This document shows positions 18,882 to 22,353 of a stretch of 22,353 bases of DNA, piece by piece. Under the pieces are notes generated by a model, which did no database searches, was not told where the DNA came from, and saw nothing but the letters and a program-made list of their open reading frames with translations. Source of the stretch: Silene noctiflora (taxonomy: Eukaryota; Streptophyta; Magnoliopsida; Caryophyllales; Caryophyllaceae); NCBI GenBank assembly GCA_009801015.1, contig VHZZ01005886.1, forward strand, positions 52,909-75,261, in the 5' to 3' direction. How positions within the stretch are numbered: position 1 is the first letter of the stretch; each line of letters begins with the position of its first letter. The translations under genes and the position numbers were made by a program.

Positions 18882-19070
18882 TTGAGAGGGAGGAAGGTGT
18901 GGGAGGTTTAGGACATTAGAGATGGAGAGAGAGGGGTGTAGAAGACGAAGGATGAGACAGAGAGTAGGGTAAGTAGGGAGGTGGGGAGAAGAGAGAGGGA
19001 GGGGGTAAGGCGGGCAGGGTTTTGAAAGAGAAAGAGAAAGAGAAAGAGATGAATGAATTATTTATTCAAA
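18882..19070 (-). promoter_or_regulatory. SCL4/7 leader: CT-rich, with a two-codon uORF
   Basis: On the minus strand the region upstream of the ATG is strongly pyrimidine-rich, ending in a CTCTTT-type microsatellite (19024-19049). A TATA-like ATAAATAATT lies at about 19066-19056, which would give a leader of roughly 150 nt. One upstream ATG occurs, at 18916. It reads Met-Ser-stop (18916-18908) and ends 26 bases before the main start, with a weak context (C at -3). The transcription start is inferred. Confidence 0.45.
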
Positions 19071-19322
19071 GGTAGGGGGGGAAGATTTGGAGAGGAGTGA
19101 GAGTAGAGAGGAGAGTGTGTTTGTTTGTTTTTTGGGATTATTTATTAGAGGAGTAATAAAGGACAAAATCACTGATTAATTACGGCCAAATCGAGATTTC
19201 AGTGGGCCTCTCTTACTCCTGTGTTGAGTTTTTTCCCTCCGTTTTTACCCACCCCTTTCTTTTGGAATTTACAATATCTTTGTTAAATTTAGCTCTACTT
19301 AGATCCGCGTAATTTCTTTTAA
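19071..19322. other. upstream flank of SCL4/7
   Basis: This is a purine-rich then AT-rich region with no gene. It holds the proximal promoter of SCL4/7. The last 9 bases are the left target duplication of the foldback element. Confidence 0.35.
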
Positions 19323-19874
19323 AGGATATTCTACATGGTATCCTTTAATTTTTCGACCTTCTACATGGTACCCTTACACTTTTAAAAACATACATGATAC
19401 CCCTAATTGTTGTCATTATCACTAAGTGTATCCCCAAACTTCATTTTCTGTCAATTAAAATCAGTTTTAGGCGTTAAGTGATTACTTGAACGCGTAACCA
19501 AGCTTGTCATTTATCATCCCATGACATAAGGACTATATTAGGCTCAATATCCATCTTTGGATGTCATAATTTGGCCGGGGATCAATAAAATTTCCGTCTA
19601 AATTTTTTTAGCCCATATATATCAATAAATATTAGGATCGAGACGGATATTGAGCCTAATAGAGTCCTTATGTCATGGGATAATATATGACAAGCTTGGT
19701 TACACGTCTAAGTCATCACTTAATGCCTAAAACTGAGTTCAATTGATGGAAAATAAAGTTTAGGGGTACATTTAGTGATAATGACAACAATTAGGGGTAC
19801 CATGTATGTTTTAAAAAGTGTAGGGGTATCATGTAGAAAGTCAAAAAATTGAGGGGTACTATGTAGAATATCCC
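19323..19874. mobile_element. 552-bp foldback Mutator-type MITE
   Basis: Perfect TTCTTTTAA duplications (9 bp) flank it at 19314-19322 and 19875-19883. The left arm (19323-19556) starts AGGATATTCTACATGGTA. The right arm (19641-19874) reads inversely GGGATATTCTACATAGTA. The arms stay complementary for about 234 bp, including CCCATGACATAAGGAC and AACCAAGCTTGTCAT, around an 84-bp centre. The 9-bp duplication and very long inverted arms fit the Mutator superfamily. There is no transposase frame. It sits about 440 bp upstream of the SCL4/7 start codon. A transcript through it would fold into a near-perfect hairpin. Confidence 0.88.
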
Positions 19875-19883
19875 TTCTTTTAA

Positions 19884-20090
19884 TTTAGTTCACTGCAGTT
19901 AAATTCATTTTCTCACATATTAACTCTTACTAAATTTAATTTAGTTCAGTTTAATTTATTCAATTAAGTTCAGTTTCATTTAATTCAGTTCAATTCAGCT
20001 TTTGAGTCGAAAAAGACAAGCCTTAATCTTTCTTAAAACAAATGTATCCGTGTTAATAATAAGTCAACTCAAATATCATACTCCCTCCTA
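19884..20090. repeat. TTCAGTTTAATTT-type low-complexity repeats
   Basis: Imperfect repeats of TTTAGTTCAGTTTAATT words run from about 19930 to 19997, ending in AAAAGACAAGCC. That end is like the GGCC-type terminus of the small Tourist-like element at 6700, but the other end was not found. A CTCCCTCCTAG word at 20081 may be a broken Stowaway end. Confidence 0.3.
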
Positions 20091-20094
20091 GTTG

Positions 20095-21140
20095 AACTTT
20101 TTTTGGTAAGTTATATATCAATTCCAAACCTTAAACATTCCCATTACATCGACATGTTTGTCATTACATATTTACAAAGTCATATTAATGTTCCACCTCA
20201 TTGTGTTTTATGCAACTATCCTATTGAAAATAAAGATCATTTCTTTTACAAATGCCCCTTGATTGAACCTGTTTTCCAAGACATGAACATTATTAGAATT
20301 AACAACTTTTTGTCAAAATATGATAATATTGAAAATCAAAGTTTACTAATGAAACTCAATTTTCTCAAAGACTTAATTCCAAAAGATGATTTGATTAAGA
20401 TTATCTTCATTTGGGGGAATGCATGGTTTCATAGAAATGACATTATCTTTAATAATGTCCATAACAATATCACAAAACTTATTATTTTATGTAATAATAG
20501 CATTAAAACATGGAATGAAACTAGACACAAGGAACTCAACAATCCCGAAAAAGACAAGTCAACTAGAATCACTTCTAATAAGGAAGAAATCTGATGGGAG
20601 AAACCTAGAAATGGTTTCCTAAAGCTAAATTTTGACGGTTCGAGAATAGAAGGCGATAAAGCTGCTTTAGGATATTGTATTAAAGATCATAATGGTAATG
20701 TTGCTTTGCTAGGAGCAAAAAAGTGCAGATCCAATAGCATTCTAGCTTGTTCCAGAAGCGCTCGCTTTAAAAGAAGGCATTTTGGCAGCTAAACACTTAT
20801 GAATCTCAAAGCTAATTGTGGAGAGTGACAATATATGTGTTATTAACTCACTTCGTAGTACTTGGCAAATTCCTTGAAAATTTCTAGTATTATAAAGGAT
20901 GTGAAATTAGACCTTCATTGTTTCGATTAAGTGATAATTAAACATTGTTATCGTGAAGCCAATAAGGCTGCTGACATTATGGCTTCTATTGGACATTCAT
21001 GTCCGTCTCTTTCAAGGTGGTTTGAAAGCCGGTGGCTTCAACTTATCTCCCTCATTCGAAAGAATGAGATAGGTTGGTCCTACCAGAGAGGATTAATCTA
21101 ATTTTCTTACCTTAACAAAAACAAAAAAAATCATAAAACA
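20095..21140 (+). pseudogene. 5'-truncated, broken LINE-type retrotransposon 3' end
   Basis: A 163-codon open stretch (20103-20594, no ATG at its start) contains the zinc knuckle C-x2-C-x8-H-x4-C as CVLCNYPIENKDHFFYKC, the zf-RVT domain found after the reverse transcriptase in plant LINEs. After a TGA at 20592 the same frame continues with FLKLNFDGS, the first catalytic Asp region of a plant RNase H (RVT_3). A frameshift near 20720 moves the rest to another frame, where EALALKEG, ESDN and REANKAAD keep the later catalytic positions, with more stops and shifts between. The frame ends near 21100 and is followed by an A-rich stretch (21114-21130). The endonuclease and reverse transcriptase are absent. 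It is inactive. Confidence 0.8.
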
Positions 21141-21334
21141 TTACAATCTAGCATATTCCTAACTAGTATTAACTACGTAAACTGAATTCACGTTGTATTT
21201 CCCTGAGGATGCTCACAGGTCTGCGCATGAATTCAGTCTGCAACCATTACGAGTCCACCAGATATAATACATCAATGTTATCATAAAAGCTGCCACCCTT
21301 TGTTTCTATTGTGTATCACTCATAGTACTGTGCC
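21141..21334. other. short intergenic stretch
   Basis: Nothing recognised between the LINE tail and the LTR-like sequence. Confidence 0.3.
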
Positions 21335-22353
21335 TGTAACACCTCGATTATCCGGCCAAGATAATCGAAGCATTACCATCTCGGTTGCCCAAGGTAGTGT
21401 TTCAAAACTCCAATAAAAGAACATTTTATTGATAATACAAGTTTAATGATTACAAATGACATGTATAATAAATACAACTCATCTATTACGACCTCTATCT
21501 CATGTCTCCTAACTCGACTCCCATTGTAACAACCCGGATTATCCCATAAAGAAAATATCATAATATAAATGATAAATCAGAGTATAACATAAAAATAAGG
21601 CCTAGGTGGCGGAAACACCTGACCAATCCGGTTCGCTACTAAACTCCAAAACCAAACTAATACATTATTCAAGGGTTNTCAAAACATGAAACAAACTCCT
21701 AAACAATTTATTAAGCTCGCATCGCACATTCCCCAAGAAAGCATCAACCAGTCAGCAACGATTTGAACAACCTGAGAATGGGGGTCGACAATCAGTCGAG
21801 AGTAACTAGATGCTCTCCCAGTCATGTTTACAACAATTGAATATAACCAACAATTAATAACTGTAACACCCCCATCTACTAAGGAGCCTTAACAAGACCT
21901 TCCCAAATAGATAAGAGCATTACCATCTCGGTTTTCCGAGGCAAGTAATAATCAAATGTCGATAATAGACCAATTACAGAATTTTACAAGTGATTACAAG
22001 TTAACAAAAGAAAACTTACAACTCGTCTAGCTACCATCTACAAGGCTACACCGTCGTGACTCGTAGTAACTCGTCCCTCCGACACCCAGCAAGACTTCTA
22101 AGAACAACCTGTCAAGACGGACTGCTCCCCAAACGGATCACNGCAGACACAACACAAGCAACAACAAGAAATACCACAACTGTTAGTACCATACTAACAT
22201 ACAATGATCATAAAGATAAGACGAACAAGGAACAAGTACACAGTCCTACTCTCCCCTACCACACTGCATCACACCTCCCATAATCACGTCACTGACTACA
22301 CACCCAAGGTGTGTAGCCCTGCCAGTGGGGGACCGCAGCCGTTCCCACCTAAG
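21335..22353. mobile_element. LTR-like repeat sequence with three TGTAACA starts
   Basis: TGTAACA-C-type starts occur at 21335, 21525 and 21862. The first two share an (A)CCYCG(G)ATTATCC continuation. The first and third share GCATTACCATCTCGGTT (21370-21386 and 21917-21933). The style matches TGTAACACCCC repeats that I recall as Ty3/gypsy LTR termini in Caryophyllales; this is unverified. Orientation is unclear because TGT...ACA ends are symmetric. No gag or pol frame is seen, and the element runs off the window. Ns at 21677 and 22142 limit reading. Confidence 0.4.
22296..22316. repeat. perfect 9-bp inverted repeat with 3-nt loop
   Basis: CTACACACC, CAA, GGTGTGTAG forms a perfect hairpin inside the LTR-like sequence. 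In an LTR this could belong to a leader or a terminator-like fold. Its role is unknown. Confidence 0.6.

Noticed and set aside
17527..18911. Several frames on both strands inside SCL4/7
   Set aside because: They lie within the confirmed GRAS coding sequence and follow its codon repeats (poly-Ile, poly-Val, poly-Leu from microsatellites).
20103..20594. The zinc-knuckle frame as a functional gene
   Set aside because: It has no ATG at its start, lacks the upstream reverse transcriptase, and is broken by a stop and frameshifts across the RNase H part.
1..22353. CRISPR arrays, bacterial operons, tRNA or rRNA genes
   Set aside because: The window is plant nuclear DNA. No regularly spaced identical repeats with unique spacers were found, and the only tRNA-like boxes lie in the short element at 16001-16269 without a full cloverleaf.

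Overview
This is a nuclear window from a flowering plant, almost certainly a eudicot. The evidence is spliced genes with GT-AG introns, a GRAS transcription factor, an NRT2-class nitrate transporter, AT-rich intergenic DNA, and many plant MITEs and retroelement relics. Several repeats (TGTAACACCC-type LTR ends, the ATTCTATACATTTGCTT MITE, recurring TACGGAGTA words) remind me of Caryophyllales genomes. That placement is from memory and was not checked by a search. Two N bases (21677, 22142) show this is an assembly consensus.

I support three intact protein genes. (1) A nitrate transporter closest to Arabidopsis NRT2.7 is on the + strand in two exons, 4269-5395 and 7253-7499, around a 1857-bp intron that carries two MITEs (457 aa). 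(2) A 92-aa mitochondrial large-subunit ribosomal protein mL41 is on the - strand in three short coding exons (10304-10160, 9566-9502, 8582-8514). It also has a likely leader intron and site II (TGGGCY) elements upstream. (3) An intronless GRAS protein of the SCL4/SCL7 type is on the - strand (18881-17112, 589 aa). NRT2.7 and mL41 are convergent, about 1 kb apart. The three genes have unrelated jobs (nitrate storage transport, mitochondrial translation, transcription control), and nothing suggests co-regulation.

Layout: 1-4190 is relic DNA (A19 tract, hAT-transposase-like fragment, a retroelement-type promoter and leader with an array of five hairpins, two Stowaway MITEs). 4190-7499 is NRT2.7 and 8514-10680 is mL41. 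10700-17100 is gene-poor: a 31-bp direct repeat, a 168-bp MITE with 9-bp target duplications, a Stowaway-like MITE, a 679-bp Copia-type solo LTR on the - strand, and a hAT-type short element with tRNA-like internal promoter boxes. 17112-19070 is SCL4/7 and its leader. 19323-19874 is a foldback Mutator-type MITE. 20090-21140 is a broken LINE 3' end (zinc knuckle plus RNase H). 21335 to the end is LTR-like sequence running off the window.

The most unusual structure is the hairpin array at 1555-1707. Five consecutive hairpins each have a loop of exactly 14 nt with a shared consensus, but stems that differ in sequence while staying complementary.
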